NCBI RefSeq assembly: GCF_041224415.1
Contig: NZ_JBGFFE010000002.1
Coordinates: 248,001-312,000, forward strand
DNA length: 64,000 nt
Direction of reading: 5' to 3'
Origin: Clostridium_B lapidicellarium
GTDB lineage: Bacteria > Bacillota > Clostridia > Clostridiales > Clostridiaceae
In this document: piece by piece, positions 24,804 through 32,657 of the stretch
Numbering within the stretch: the first letter of the stretch is position 1
How the letters are laid out: every line of letters starts with the position of its first letter
Program-made: the position numbers and the translations under genes
The notes under the pieces: generated by a model
Database searches by the model: none
What the model was told of the DNA's origin: nothing
Seen by the model: the letters and a program-made list of their open reading frames with translations, nothing else

Positions 24804-25985
24804 TTAGGCCTTAGAATTCCCCTGTTTTAAAAGTTCAGCGGCGGCTTCTCTATATATTTCCTGTATGCTTACTTTGTTTTTAATTGCAAGCTTCTTGCAA
24901 TCTTCATATTCAATTTTGCTCTTCACGTTTTTTCCTTTATAATAGGCATTTTTTATACTTACCTCTCCATATTTAGTGACAACCTTTGTAAAATCCCTAT
25001 CTAAAACATCCCTCTGGACTCTATACTTTCTAAATCCCAAAGTGGTGGTTTGAGTTAAAATAATGTCTTTTATATTTTCCTCCACTTCAACCTTACACAA
25101 CACAGTAAGTTTTACCGCAGGCCTTCCTTTTTTCATAATTATAGGAGTCAAGTATACATCCGAAGCCCCACTCTTCAATAAAGCATCTATTACATATTGA
25201 TAAATCTCAGGGTTCATATCATCTATATTACATTCTATGACCTGCATGTCATCAATATCAGTCTCACCTAAAAAAACTCTCAGTACATCTGGAATCCTTT
25301 CATTGTTTCCGTGGCCTATACCATAACCTATCTTATTTATCTTAAAGCTTTTATTTTCTGTATACTTTGAAGAGAGGTAAGTTAATATAGCGGCCCCCGT
25401 CGGTGTAGTCGCTTCAAACGGCACTTCAGATTTTATAGGAATGTTTCTCAATATTTCTGCTGTAGCAGGTGCAGGCACCGGAAATACACCGTGTGCACAT
25501 TTTACAAATCCACTGCCAACTTCCACTTTAGAAGCTTCTACTCTGTCTATTTTTAAATAATCAATACATATAGCAGCTCCCACAATATCAACTATGGAAT
25601 CTACTGCCCCCACTTCATGAAAATGTATTTCATCCATAGGCTTATTATGAACTTTAGCTTCCGCTTCTGCCACTTTTTTAAAAATTTCCAAGCTCATGTT
25701 CTTAACATTTGAACTCAAGCTGCTGGAATCTACTATATTCTCTATATCATTTAAATTTCTATTATGATGGGAATTATATTCTCGACTTTTTTTTAAAATC
25801 ACATCCACTTTAGTTCCAGATATACCACTTTTTACATCCTTAACTGCATGAATTTCATAACCCCCAACATCTAACTTCGACAGTTCCGACTTCAAGTATT
25901 CTTTATCTACCCCCAAATCTATCAGGGCTCCCAAATTCATATCTCCACTTATTCCAGAAAAGCAATCATAATAAAGTATCTTCAT
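24804..25985 (-). CDS. larC: Nickel-pincer cofactor biosynthesis protein LarC
   Basis: The 393-aa protein begins MKILYYDCFSGISGDMNLGA and contains IHFHEVGAVDSIVDIVGAA and ATTPTGAAILTYL, all typical of LarC (formerly DUF111). LarC inserts nickel into the pyridinium-dithiocarboxylate mononucleotide made by LarB and LarE, forming the cofactor of lactate racemase and other LarA-like enzymes. In Lactobacillus plantarum LarC arises through a ribosomal frameshift joining LarC1 and LarC2; here one continuous frame covers both parts. larA, larB and larE are not in the window. GGGAG precedes the ATG. Confidence 0.88.
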   Translation of the reverse strand: MKILYYDCFSGISGDMNLGALIDLGVDKEYLKSELSKLDVGGYEIHAVKDVKSGISGTKVDVILKKSREYNSHHNRNLNDIENIVDSSSLSSNVKNMSLEIFKKVAEAEAKVHNKPMDEIHFHEVGAVDSIVDIVGAAICIDYLKIDRVEASKVEVGSGFVKCAHGVFPVPAPATAEILRNIPIKSEVPFEATTPTGAAILTYLSSKYTENKSFKINKIGYGIGHGNNERIPDVLRVFLGETDIDDMQVIECNIDDMNPEIYQYVIDALLKSGASDVYLTPIIMKKGRPAVKLTVLCKVEVEENIKDIILTQTTTLGFRKYRVQRDVLDRDFTKVVTKYGEVSIKNAYYKGKNVKSKIEYEDCKKLAIKNKVSIQEIYREAAAELLKQGNSKA

Positions 25986-26071
25986 AATTTTTAATCTCCC
26001 GTAATATTTATCTAATATTGTGATGATCTAATTTTACCATAAATACAAATAGTATATGTAATGTTTTTCAT

Positions 26072-26099
26072 TTGACAAAATAGTCATCTGGTATATAAT
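26072..26099 (+). promoter_or_regulatory. Sigma-A promoter of the mpg gene
   Basis: TTGACA (26072-26077) and TATAAT (26094-26099) are separated by 16 bp. The expected transcript start (~26106) favours the TTG start at 26144. Confidence 0.75.
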
Positions 26100-26143
26100 C
26101 TAATATATATTTCTTGTATAATATAAAAAAGGTTGTGTTATTA

Positions 26144-26755
26144 TTGAAAAAATTGCGGCGGGATTTCTATTGCGGGGATACACTATCCGTAGCACAAAAT
26201 CTCCTTGGCAAAACATTGGTCCATATTACAGAAGGTAAAAGGTTATCCGGGAAAATAGTTGAAACAGAGGCATATAAGGGTATTACAGACAAAGCTGCAC
26301 ATTCTTACGGAGGGAGACGCACCAAAAGAACCGAAATCATGTATGGTCCCTGCGGATTCTCATATGTATATATGATATATGGAATGTACTATTGTTTCAA
26401 TATAGTAACTCAAAAAAAAGGTGTACCCGAGGCAGTACTAATACGGGCCGTCGAGCCTTTGGAAAATTTAAATGAAATATCCCTAAATAGATATGACAAA
26501 TCATTTTCCTCCCTGAATAAAACCCAGATAAAAAATTTAACCAATGGTCCCGGTAAATTATGCAAAGGTTTAGCCATAGGCAAAAGTGAAAACAAGCTGG
26601 ATCTCTGCGGCGGCACCCTGTATCTAGTGGATGACAATTCAAATGATTTCAGTATAAAAAATGCCAAACGGATAGGTATCAGTTATGCTCAGGAGGCAGC
26701 AGATTATCCGTGGAGATTTTACATAGAAAATAACATCTACGTATCCGCTAAATAA
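26144..26755 (+). CDS. DNA-3-methyladenine glycosylase (AAG/Mpg family)
   Basis: The protein has the AAG family landmarks: DFYCGDTLSVAQNLLGK, the catalytic-site segment GKIVETEAYKGITDKAAHSY, YVYMIYGMYYCFNIV and NGPGKLCKGLAI. It removes 3-methyladenine and other alkylated or deaminated purines in base-excision repair. No ATG is available; TTG 26144 is chosen from its distance to AAAAAAGG, giving 203 aa, close to the family norm. TTG 26114 would add ten residues but lies too near the promoter. A GIY-YIG gene follows 24 bp later on the same strand. Confidence 0.9.
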   Translation: MKKLRRDFYCGDTLSVAQNLLGKTLVHITEGKRLSGKIVETEAYKGITDKAAHSYGGRRTKRTEIMYGPCGFSYVYMIYGMYYCFNIVTQKKGVPEAVLIRAVEPLENLNEISLNRYDKSFSSLNKTQIKNLTNGPGKLCKGLAIGKSENKLDLCGGTLYLVDDNSNDFSIKNAKRIGISYAQEAADYPWRFYIENNIYVSAK

Positions 26756-26779
26756 ATTTATGAAAGTAGCTATAATATC

Positions 26780-27043
26780 ATGAATTATGTATATATTTTA
26801 AAATGCAGAGATGGTACACTTTATACAGGATACACCAATAATCTAGGAAAAAGGTTAAAAGCTCACAACAGCAAAAAAGGGGCCAAGTATACCAAAGGCA
26901 GGACTCCCGTAAGACTTGTCTATTTCGAGAAATTCACCTTGAAAAAAGAAGCCCTGCACAGAGAGTATATAATAAAAAAGATGAAACGCAAAAAAAAATT
27001 GGAATTGATCAACCCTGTTAAATCTAGGATGCACAGGGAATGA
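26780..27043 (+). CDS. GIY-YIG nuclease family protein (YhbQ/UPF0213-like)
   Basis: The 87-aa protein is a minimal GIY-YIG domain: YVYILKCRDGTLYTGYTNNLGKRLKAHN carries the two Tyr motifs, the conserved Arg and His, with RTPVRLVYFE and KEALHREYIIKKMKRKKK following. Small stand-alone members are common in bacteria and some cut DNA in vitro; cellular role is unclear. It is probably co-transcribed with the alkyl-base glycosylase upstream, which hints at DNA repair. The ribosome site is weak. A GGGGTC/GACCCC hairpin follows at about 27065-27091 but lacks a T run. Confidence 0.85.
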   Translation: MNYVYILKCRDGTLYTGYTNNLGKRLKAHNSKKGAKYTKGRTPVRLVYFEKFTLKKEALHREYIIKKMKRKKKLELINPVKSRMHRE

Positions 27044-27119
27044 AGAAAATGAGAAGGAAATGTGAGGGGTCAGTATCAGTTACTAGACCCCTTCCATGAA
27101 TAAAGATTTAAAATCAATC

Positions 27120-28187
27120 TTACAGATATTTTTTAAAATTACTCTTATCTTTTAACCTATCCACCAAATACTTTAACTCCTGATCTTTATTCCTATCCAT
27201 GATTAAAAGTACATCTTTGCAGTTTATAACAATCAGGTTTTTAACACCAAACATTATTATAAGTTTGTCATTTCCAAATACAGTACAATTTTCACTGGAT
27301 TGCAGTACCGCATTCCCCTTTATATTATTTCCATCAAAGTTTTTAAAAAGCCTTCCCAATGCAGTAAAGGTTCCTATATCATCCCAAAAGAAATCACATT
27401 TAATAACATAGGCTTTCCTTGTTTTTTGCATAATTCCAAAGTCCACCGATATGCCATCTATAATTTTATATTGTTCTTTAACAACTTCCTCTTCCCGATC
27501 TGTATCCAAACTCTGATACATAGACAGCATACATTTATACATTTTGGGAAGGTATTTTTGCATTTCTCTCAAAAAAACATCTGCCCTCCATACAAATATT
27601 CCACTATTCCAAAGATATGTGCCTTTTAATATTAAATCCTTGGTCACTTCTATATTGGGCTTTTCCAAAAATCTTTCTACTTTAAAAGTAGCGCTGGCCG
27701 ATTTGATTTTTTCCCCCATTTCTATATAACCATACCCAGTTTCAGGTCTAACAGGTTTAATTCCCATAGTAATCAAACCTCTTTTCCTTTCTGCAATTTG
27801 TACGGCTTGAGAAATGGTATCTAAAAATAATTTTTCATTTTCTATATAATGATCTGAAGGTAAAATTATCATGGTAGCATCAGGATCTTTTTTTAATAAT
27901 TTTACTGCAGAAAATCCGATACAGGTGGCAGTTTCCTTATTCTCCGGTTCTGCAAATATATTCTGCTTATTTATATCTAAGAGTTCTTCCTGTACTTTAC
28001 TTATATACTCTTTATTCGTAACCACATATATATTTTTTCTATCAACTAGAGGTATAATTCTATCTACAGTATTTTGCAAAAAACTTTTACCATTTATAAT
28101 TTTTAGAAATTGTTTGGGATTTTTGGCCCTGGATAATGGAAATAATCTTGTTCCTTTACCTCCTGCAAGAATTAGCGCATATAACAA
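27120..28187 (-). CDS. Mannose-1-phosphate guanylyltransferase
   Basis: The protein has the sugar-nucleotidyltransferase signature LILAGGKGTRLFPLSR at its start, KNPKQFLKI, LPSDHYI and PETGYGYIEMG, typical of GDP-mannose pyrophosphorylases. It makes GDP-mannose from mannose-1-phosphate and GTP for glycans. TTG 28187 is chosen because GGAGTG lies six bases upstream and the protein then begins LLYALILAGG, the usual family start; an ATG at 28217 would add ten residues. At 355 aa it lacks the phosphomannose isomerase domain found in longer bifunctional forms. It stands alone. Confidence 0.88.
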   Translation of the reverse strand: MLYALILAGGKGTRLFPLSRAKNPKQFLKIINGKSFLQNTVDRIIPLVDRKNIYVVTNKEYISKVQEELLDINKQNIFAEPENKETATCIGFSAVKLLKKDPDATMIILPSDHYIENEKLFLDTISQAVQIAERKRGLITMGIKPVRPETGYGYIEMGEKIKSASATFKVERFLEKPNIEVTKDLILKGTYLWNSGIFVWRADVFLREMQKYLPKMYKCMLSMYQSLDTDREEEVVKEQYKIIDGISVDFGIMQKTRKAYVIKCDFFWDDIGTFTALGRLFKNFDGNNIKGNAVLQSSENCTVFGNDKLIIMFGVKNLIVINCKDVLLIMDRNKDQELKYLVDRLKDKSNFKKYL

Positions 28188-28282
28188 TAACTTCACTCCA
28201 AATATAATGCTAATCATGTTTTATAATATGTGTAAACCATTATAAACGTGAAACAGATTAACCATGCGGACAACTCTATGTT

Positions 28283-28318
28283 AAAAAAACCTCGTCTTCC
28301 ATTTACATGGGAACGAGG
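28283..28318 (-). terminator. Intrinsic terminator of the prd operon
   Basis: CCTCGTTCCCAT pairs with ATGGAAGACGAGG on the minus strand, followed by seven T. It lies 25 bp past the last gene of the prd unit. Confidence 0.85.
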
Positions 28319-28343
28319 TCATATACAATACTAATTATGAGAT

Positions 28344-29225
28344 CTATGCTTCCGCACTTTCTTTTTTATGTTTTGACGCAGATCTAAACATAGCTACAGA
28401 TGTATAAACTAAAACAGCAATTACAACCCATTTCAAAATATTCAAAGGTAGTGACTTAACTATATATGCCGCTATCAATACACCTACAACACCAAATATG
28501 GTTATAGCCAGAGAAGCCTTCCGGTCATAGGAATCTTCTTTTATAAATTTAACTGAAGCAGCCGGCATCAAAAATGCACAGGAACCCATCATTATGGGAA
28601 AAGCTACTTTAGGGCTCATCCCAAGTGCAAACACCAATGCCATACAAGGTGCATAAAGCCCTATTCCAAGTGTCATAAGAGCTCCCAATAAGAAATTGGC
28701 TATTACAGCAATTACAAGCTTCCCTCCTGTAAGTCCTATTGCAGTTCCACCTACTGGCATAAGATTTACCTGACCTGCAAACATCACAAATGCCACTACA
28801 ATCAGCGCAGCGCCCATTCCCAGTTCTACTTTTCTCTCGTCCAGTTTGGAAACTATTCCCGCACCTATTACAGCACCAATAGTTGCTGAAATCAACATAG
28901 CAAACAATGTTATAGGCTCTACTTTTATAACTGTTATAAATATAAGTGCTTCAACAATTACAGGGATAGTACAGGATACATTCAAAGTACCGGGTAAAGT
29001 TCTGTCTTTTGTAAGGTTGAAAAACTTTAACAATGCTGTGCTGGTTGCAAAACTGCCTATTCCAAGAGTATCAAAAAAATTTGCTATAAATCCAACTCCA
29101 CCTAGTGCAAAGAAATTTGTTTTTTCCAATTTTTTTTCTTTAACGGCTTTTGCATAATCTCTAAAAAATAAAAATGCAAAGTATACTACTAAAACAAGTA
29201 GTATACCAAAAACTATTTTTACCAC
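28344..29225 (-). CDS. TauE/SafE-type membrane transporter at end of prd operon
   Basis: The ~293-aa protein is an integral membrane protein of about eight helices with the family features GGVGFIANFFDTLGIGSFA near the start and LLGALMTLGIGLYAPCMAL in the second half. TauE/SafE (TSUP) proteins export or import sulfur-containing or carboxylate anions; substrate cannot be read here. It follows prdF by ~85 bp on the same strand and precedes the operon terminator, so a link to proline metabolism, such as moving proline or 5-aminovalerate, is worth testing but is inference. GTG 29225 follows GAGGGGG; a longer frame from TTG 29273 has no ribosome site. Confidence 0.8.
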   Translation of the reverse strand: MVKIVFGILLVLVVYFAFLFFRDYAKAVKEKKLEKTNFFALGGVGFIANFFDTLGIGSFATSTALLKFFNLTKDRTLPGTLNVSCTIPVIVEALIFITVIKVEPITLFAMLISATIGAVIGAGIVSKLDERKVELGMGAALIVVAFVMFAGQVNLMPVGGTAIGLTGGKLVIAVIANFLLGALMTLGIGLYAPCMALVFALGMSPKVAFPIMMGSCAFLMPAASVKFIKEDSYDRKASLAITIFGVVGVLIAAYIVKSLPLNILKWVVIAVLVYTSVAMFRSASKHKKESAEA

Positions 29226-29309
29226 TGAAAGACCCCCTCTATTTTTTTCCTTATAATTATAAATATTTTGCAAAAATCAATACAGTACTAAATTCATATA
29301 TTTTTTAGT

Positions 29310-30317
29310 TTATTTCAGAATAAACCCATACTTAACTGGATCATCAGGATCTATGAAGAACTGACTATGACCTGTTATATAAGCAGAACCTGTTATTTGA
29401 GGAATAACTGCATCATAATCCCCCACTTTAGTTGTTCCAAGTATTTTACCTTTAAATTTCGTATTTATAATACTCTCATACACAAAATCCTCATTTACGT
29501 TGAGTTCTCCTCTTGCATAAAGGGTAGCCATCTTTGCACTTGTCCCTGTTCCACAAGGTGATCTATCCAACTGTCCTTGTCCGAATATAACTGCATTTTG
29601 ATAATTAGCATCTTTGCTTTTCGCCGGTCCCCATATTTCGCACAAATCCACCGTCTTTATATGAGAAAGTGTGGGGTGCTGTATTTCTACCTGTTCATTT
29701 ACTGCTTTTATTATTTTCATTCCTATCTCTACCAGTTTCTGGGCATTCTTGGTTTCTATTTCTATTCCCAAACTTTCCGCTTTGACTATAGCAAAAAAAC
29801 TTCCTCCAAATGATATATCCATTGGAACTTTCCCTATGCCAGGTACTTCAATTTTTACATCCTTTTTGTACAAAAATGCCGGTACATTGATTATAGAAAC
29901 TTCTTTTGCACTTCCATTTTGAACTTTTACAGAAGCCTGTATAAGTCCCGCAGGAGCCTCTAAAGTAAGTTTTGTAACCGGTTCAACAGGCTTTACCATA
30001 CCCGTCTCCACTGCCACTGTAGATGCACCTATAGAACCATGTCCGCACATATTTAGATACCCGCCGCCATCCATAAATATTATTCCTATGTCAGCCTTAT
30101 CCGTAGTGGGTTGTGTCAGTATAGAACCAAACATATCGTTATGTCCTCTCGGTTCAAGCATTATAGCTGTTCTCAAATAATCCATGTGCTTTTCAAGGTA
30201 AGCCTTTTTTTCCGGCATCGTATTTCCGGGAATATTGGGTACTCCCCCTACAACAACTCTCGTGGGCTCACCCATAGTATGTGAGTCGATAGCAAATATA
30301 GTCTTTTCAATGTTCAT
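29310..30317 (-). CDS. prdF: Proline racemase
   Basis: The 335-aa protein has both catalytic cysteines of proline racemases: MCGHGSIGA (Cys ~91) and SPCGTGTSAKMA (Cys ~255), and the opening FAIDSHTMGEPTRVV. It converts L-proline to D-proline, the substrate of the reductase encoded upstream. It starts 3 bp after the prdE stop, with GGAGGA before the ATG, so the two are tightly linked. 4-hydroxyproline epimerases are related, but the operon context and cysteine pair favour the proline enzyme. Confidence 0.93.
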   Translation of the reverse strand: MNIEKTIFAIDSHTMGEPTRVVVGGVPNIPGNTMPEKKAYLEKHMDYLRTAIMLEPRGHNDMFGSILTQPTTDKADIGIIFMDGGGYLNMCGHGSIGASTVAVETGMVKPVEPVTKLTLEAPAGLIQASVKVQNGSAKEVSIINVPAFLYKKDVKIEVPGIGKVPMDISFGGSFFAIVKAESLGIEIETKNAQKLVEIGMKIIKAVNEQVEIQHPTLSHIKTVDLCEIWGPAKSKDANYQNAVIFGQGQLDRSPCGTGTSAKMATLYARGELNVNEDFVYESIINTKFKGKILGTTKVGDYDAVIPQITGSAYITGHSQFFIDPDDPVKYGFILK

Positions 30318-30319
30318 AA

Positions 30320-30790
30320 TTAATCCTCCCCATTTTTCATTTTTAATTTTAAAAAAGCCAAGGCTTTTTTAGCATCCAACTCCGTTACATTATTTTCCCC
30401 TACCACTTCAGTTTCAATGCCCTCTGGTGACTTATTAAAATCTACTATGGTATTCATATATTCATTGGTAACTACAAATTGAGCTTGAGTTCCCACAAAA
30501 CTCATTCCAACTACAGGTATGTGCCTTTTACCAATTTCCTCTATAGCCGTGGCAAAATCTATATTACTGTTTCCCCAACCATCAATGGATATTATAGCTC
30601 CATCTGCCCTCATAGCTTCTACCCAAGCTCCCACCCTCTGGGCCACAAAAACTTTATCCTGATTTTCCTGAGGTGTTCCTGCAACAATGATTCCCAAAAG
30701 ATCAACATCATCATCTTTCGACACCACATCTAGAAGAGGATCCCTAAAATGATGCAGTGTAGTCTCTTTTGTAGATGGTCCAATTCCCAT
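30320..30790 (-). CDS. prdE: PrdE, homologous to the C-terminal subunit of PrdA
   Basis: The 156-aa protein aligns along its length with PrdA after the self-cleavage site: MGIGPSTKETTLHHFRDPL matches PrdA CIGPASKECSRHYWREPL, and DLLGIIVAGTP and GNSNIDFATAIEEIGKR have direct counterparts. The cysteine that becomes the pyruvoyl group in PrdA is replaced by the start Met-Gly. The ATG, with AGAGGTG 8 bp upstream, is 12 bp after the prdD stop. Function beyond proline reduction is unsettled; PrdD and PrdE together mimic processed PrdA without needing cleavage. Confidence 0.88.
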   Translation of the reverse strand: MGIGPSTKETTLHHFRDPLLDVVSKDDDVDLLGIIVAGTPQENQDKVFVAQRVGAWVEAMRADGAIISIDGWGNSNIDFATAIEEIGKRHIPVVGMSFVGTQAQFVVTNEYMNTIVDFNKSPEGIETEVVGENNVTELDAKKALAFLKLKMKNGED

Positions 30791-30802
30791 TTTTTATCAC
30801 CT

Positions 30803-31564
30803 CTAATTCATAGCTCTAAGTGCACCATCTCTATACTCATTAGGGCTCAATATTATAGGTACATTCCCCATATCTATCACAGATCTGCATCCTATAAATC
30901 CACCCGGGCTTTTGCCGAGAACTCCCGTATCATACATAGCTCCCTGTCCTGCCACTTGTTTTATTATAATAACTTTCTTCTTATTATACCTTATTTTATC
31001 AAAATATTCATGCTTTTCACTACATTCTTCACCATGCATTTTTTTCAAGCATTCTCTTATATTTTGAATTACTTTATCACAAACTTCATGGGCAGCCATA
31101 GGTCCCGGACGACTACTTCCTTTACCAGATCTCAATGTGACATTTATATTTACAATTATATCATCTTCAGCAGGTGTGCCGGCTTTGCCAAAAACTACTT
31201 GATCCTTGAGTATTCCCTCGGAGGAACCAAATTCAGCAACTTGTATTCCATTTTCATCTACACCTGTCAACATAACACATATGCCTGTCAAAACATGTGT
31301 TATTCCTTCACCAATTCTGCCCAATACTTTAACAGCTACAGGTGAAAAATCCATTATAGAATTTATAAAGACATCTTTTTCATTGGGCTTAATTATATTT
31401 AAATCCACTTTCTTTATAAGATCTCTCTTTACATCTACAATATCCATTATATTTTTTTTAATATATAAAGTATTGTTTTTTATAGAGGTTTCATCAGCAA
31501 ATTCTACTTTGTCTATGGGAAAAGTCTTTATAACAAGTCTTCTCATTTTTTTCTCTTTATTCAT
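30803..31564 (-). CDS. prdD: PrdD, homologous to the middle part of PrdA
   Basis: The 253-aa protein matches PrdA from about residue 160 to the cleavage point: LYIKKNIMDIVDVKRDLIKK, VMLTGVDENGIQVAEFGSSEG and QGAMYDTGVLGKSPGGFIGC all have near-identical PrdA partners, and it ends NVPIILSPNEYRDGALRAMN just where PrdA self-cleaves. ATG 31564 has GGGTGAG four to five bases upstream; a GTG at 31573 is also possible. It follows prdB by 90 bp with a strong hairpin in between. Likely forms a complex with PrdE and possibly PrdB. Confidence 0.88.
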   Translation of the reverse strand: MNKEKKMRRLVIKTFPIDKVEFADETSIKNNTLYIKKNIMDIVDVKRDLIKKVDLNIIKPNEKDVFINSIMDFSPVAVKVLGRIGEGITHVLTGICVMLTGVDENGIQVAEFGSSEGILKDQVVFGKAGTPAEDDIIVNINVTLRSGKGSSRPGPMAAHEVCDKVIQNIRECLKKMHGEECSEKHEYFDKIRYNKKKVIIIKQVAGQGAMYDTGVLGKSPGGFIGCRSVIDMGNVPIILSPNEYRDGALRAMN

Positions 31565-31594
31565 ATATCTCACCCTATTTTAAATTATTTTACA

Positions 31595-31624
31595 GCAATT
31601 ACAAACTTTTAAGTTTGTAATTGC
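31595..31624 (-). repeat. Perfect hairpin between prdB and prdD
   Basis: GCAATTACAAACTT pairs with AAGTTTGTAATTGC (14 bases) with almost no loop. No T run follows on the minus strand, so it is probably an mRNA stability or processing element and not a terminator. Confidence 0.65.
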
Positions 31625-31653
31625 CATAAAAATTTAATTCATACCTACCAATA

Positions 31654-32379
31654 TCAAACTTTTGCTACATACTCATAAGGAAGTGGCACTATCGTCCCCG
31701 GCGTAGTTATCTTAGTGAGTTGTGTGAGTGCATCCTTCACTATTCCTGTCTGCATCTCTACGTTATGAGGTTCACCTGCATTAGCTCCCATAGGTACTCT
31801 CGGAGCAACTGCCCTCGGAGTTCCTGTCTGTTTAACCACAGGAGGCAGTGCTGCTATAATTATTGTAGGAATGCCTATTTTTTCTATTGCTCTCTGCACC
31901 AATACTGCAGAGCGGTGGCAAGTTCCTCATCCAGCAGTCATTATAACTCCATCGACATTTTCATCCTTCAATATTTTAGCTATAGTAGGACCTGTTTCCT
32001 CTCTGAACTTCTGCTGGTTTCCACCACCGCCCATAAATCCTATATGGGTTGGAGCTATTGAACCAATAAAACCGGCTTTTACCAACTCTTTCAATCTATC
32101 CAGAGGGAACATACAATTTATATCTTTGTTAACATCTCCATTATCATATCCACCATGTGATACCATAAGATCATCAGTGCTGGTGTCACCTGGGATTTTT
32201 CTGAATGTAAAATCTCCTGCCAGATTAAACCTTTTGTCTGTCTTTAAATGTATTCCTGCTGCCGAAGCAATGGCAATTTTCATATCTTTAAGCTCTTTCT
32301 TTACAGGAGCCCATACTGGCGGAGGAGTTATAGGCACAAATATTTCCGACTGCAGACCTTTAACAACCGTTAAATCCAT
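31654..32379 (-). CDS. prdB: D-proline reductase selenoprotein subunit PrdB (UGA read as selenocysteine)
   Basis: An in-frame TGA at 31927-31929 interrupts a frame of 241 codons; reading it as selenocysteine (residue 151) gives GVIMTAG-U-GTCHRSAVLVQRA, the known PrdB active site, with a Cys three residues later. PrdB works with the pyruvoyl subunit of PrdA to cleave the ring of D-proline to 5-aminovalerate. The C-terminal part (LPPVVKQTGTPRAVAPRVPM) continues without other stops to TAA 31654. The ATG overlaps the stop of the preceding 86-aa gene by one base (TAATG), so translation is coupled. Automated callers would split or truncate it. Selenium machinery genes are not in this window. Confidence 0.95.
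31889..31929 (-). promoter_or_regulatory. SECIS-like hairpin in prdB
   Basis: Just after the UGA, the mRNA has GCTCTGCA paired with TGCAGAGAGC around GTATTGG (stem 31889-31913), about 14 bases from the UGA, which fits the spacing of bacterial SECIS elements bound by SelB. The loop contains a G-rich portion. Confidence 0.75.
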
Positions 32380-32639
32380 TATAGATTACCTTCCTTTCCA
32401 TTTTTTTTATCAATATTGCGTATATATTTTTCATTAGCCTGAGATGAAAGTACCTCAGGAAAACTCATTTTAAAACCAATTTCCTGACCCAATTTCAACG
32501 GATAATCTGTTATAAGCATTCTCAGAGGTATTTTTAAATATCCTAACCTTCCTTTTAAATCTATTCCAACAGCACCTTCTTCGACTTGAACAATTATTCC
32601 CTGCATTTCGATTATCCTATCACCGTATTTTAAATCCAC
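32379..32639 (-). CDS. Small conserved protein between prdA and prdB
   Basis: This 86-aa protein (DLKYGDRIIEMQGIIVQVEEGA, IDLKGRLGYLKIPLRMLITD) looks like a compact beta-barrel, with no cysteines. A small gene occupies this slot in other clostridial prd operons; I recall the domain name CBO2463/CBO2479, but have not checked it. It is 18 bp after prdA and overlaps prdB's start by one base. A role in assembly or insertion of selenocysteine-containing PrdB is only a guess. The start region is ATG with AGAAGAAGG-like site upstream. Confidence 0.75.
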   Translation of the reverse strand: MDLKYGDRIIEMQGIIVQVEEGAVGIDLKGRLGYLKIPLRMLITDYPLKLGQEIGFKMSFPEVLSSQANEKYIRNIDKKNGKEGNL

Positions 32640-32657
32640 TCAATTTACCTTCTTCTG

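Noticed and set aside
27064..27092. GGGGTC/GACCCC hairpin as the terminator of the GIY-YIG gene
   Set aside because: No T run follows on either strand, so I did not list it as a terminator.
31654..32379. Two separate genes or a pseudogene instead of one prdB
   Set aside because: The only break is one TGA at the known selenocysteine site, with a SECIS-like stem and intact sequence on both sides.
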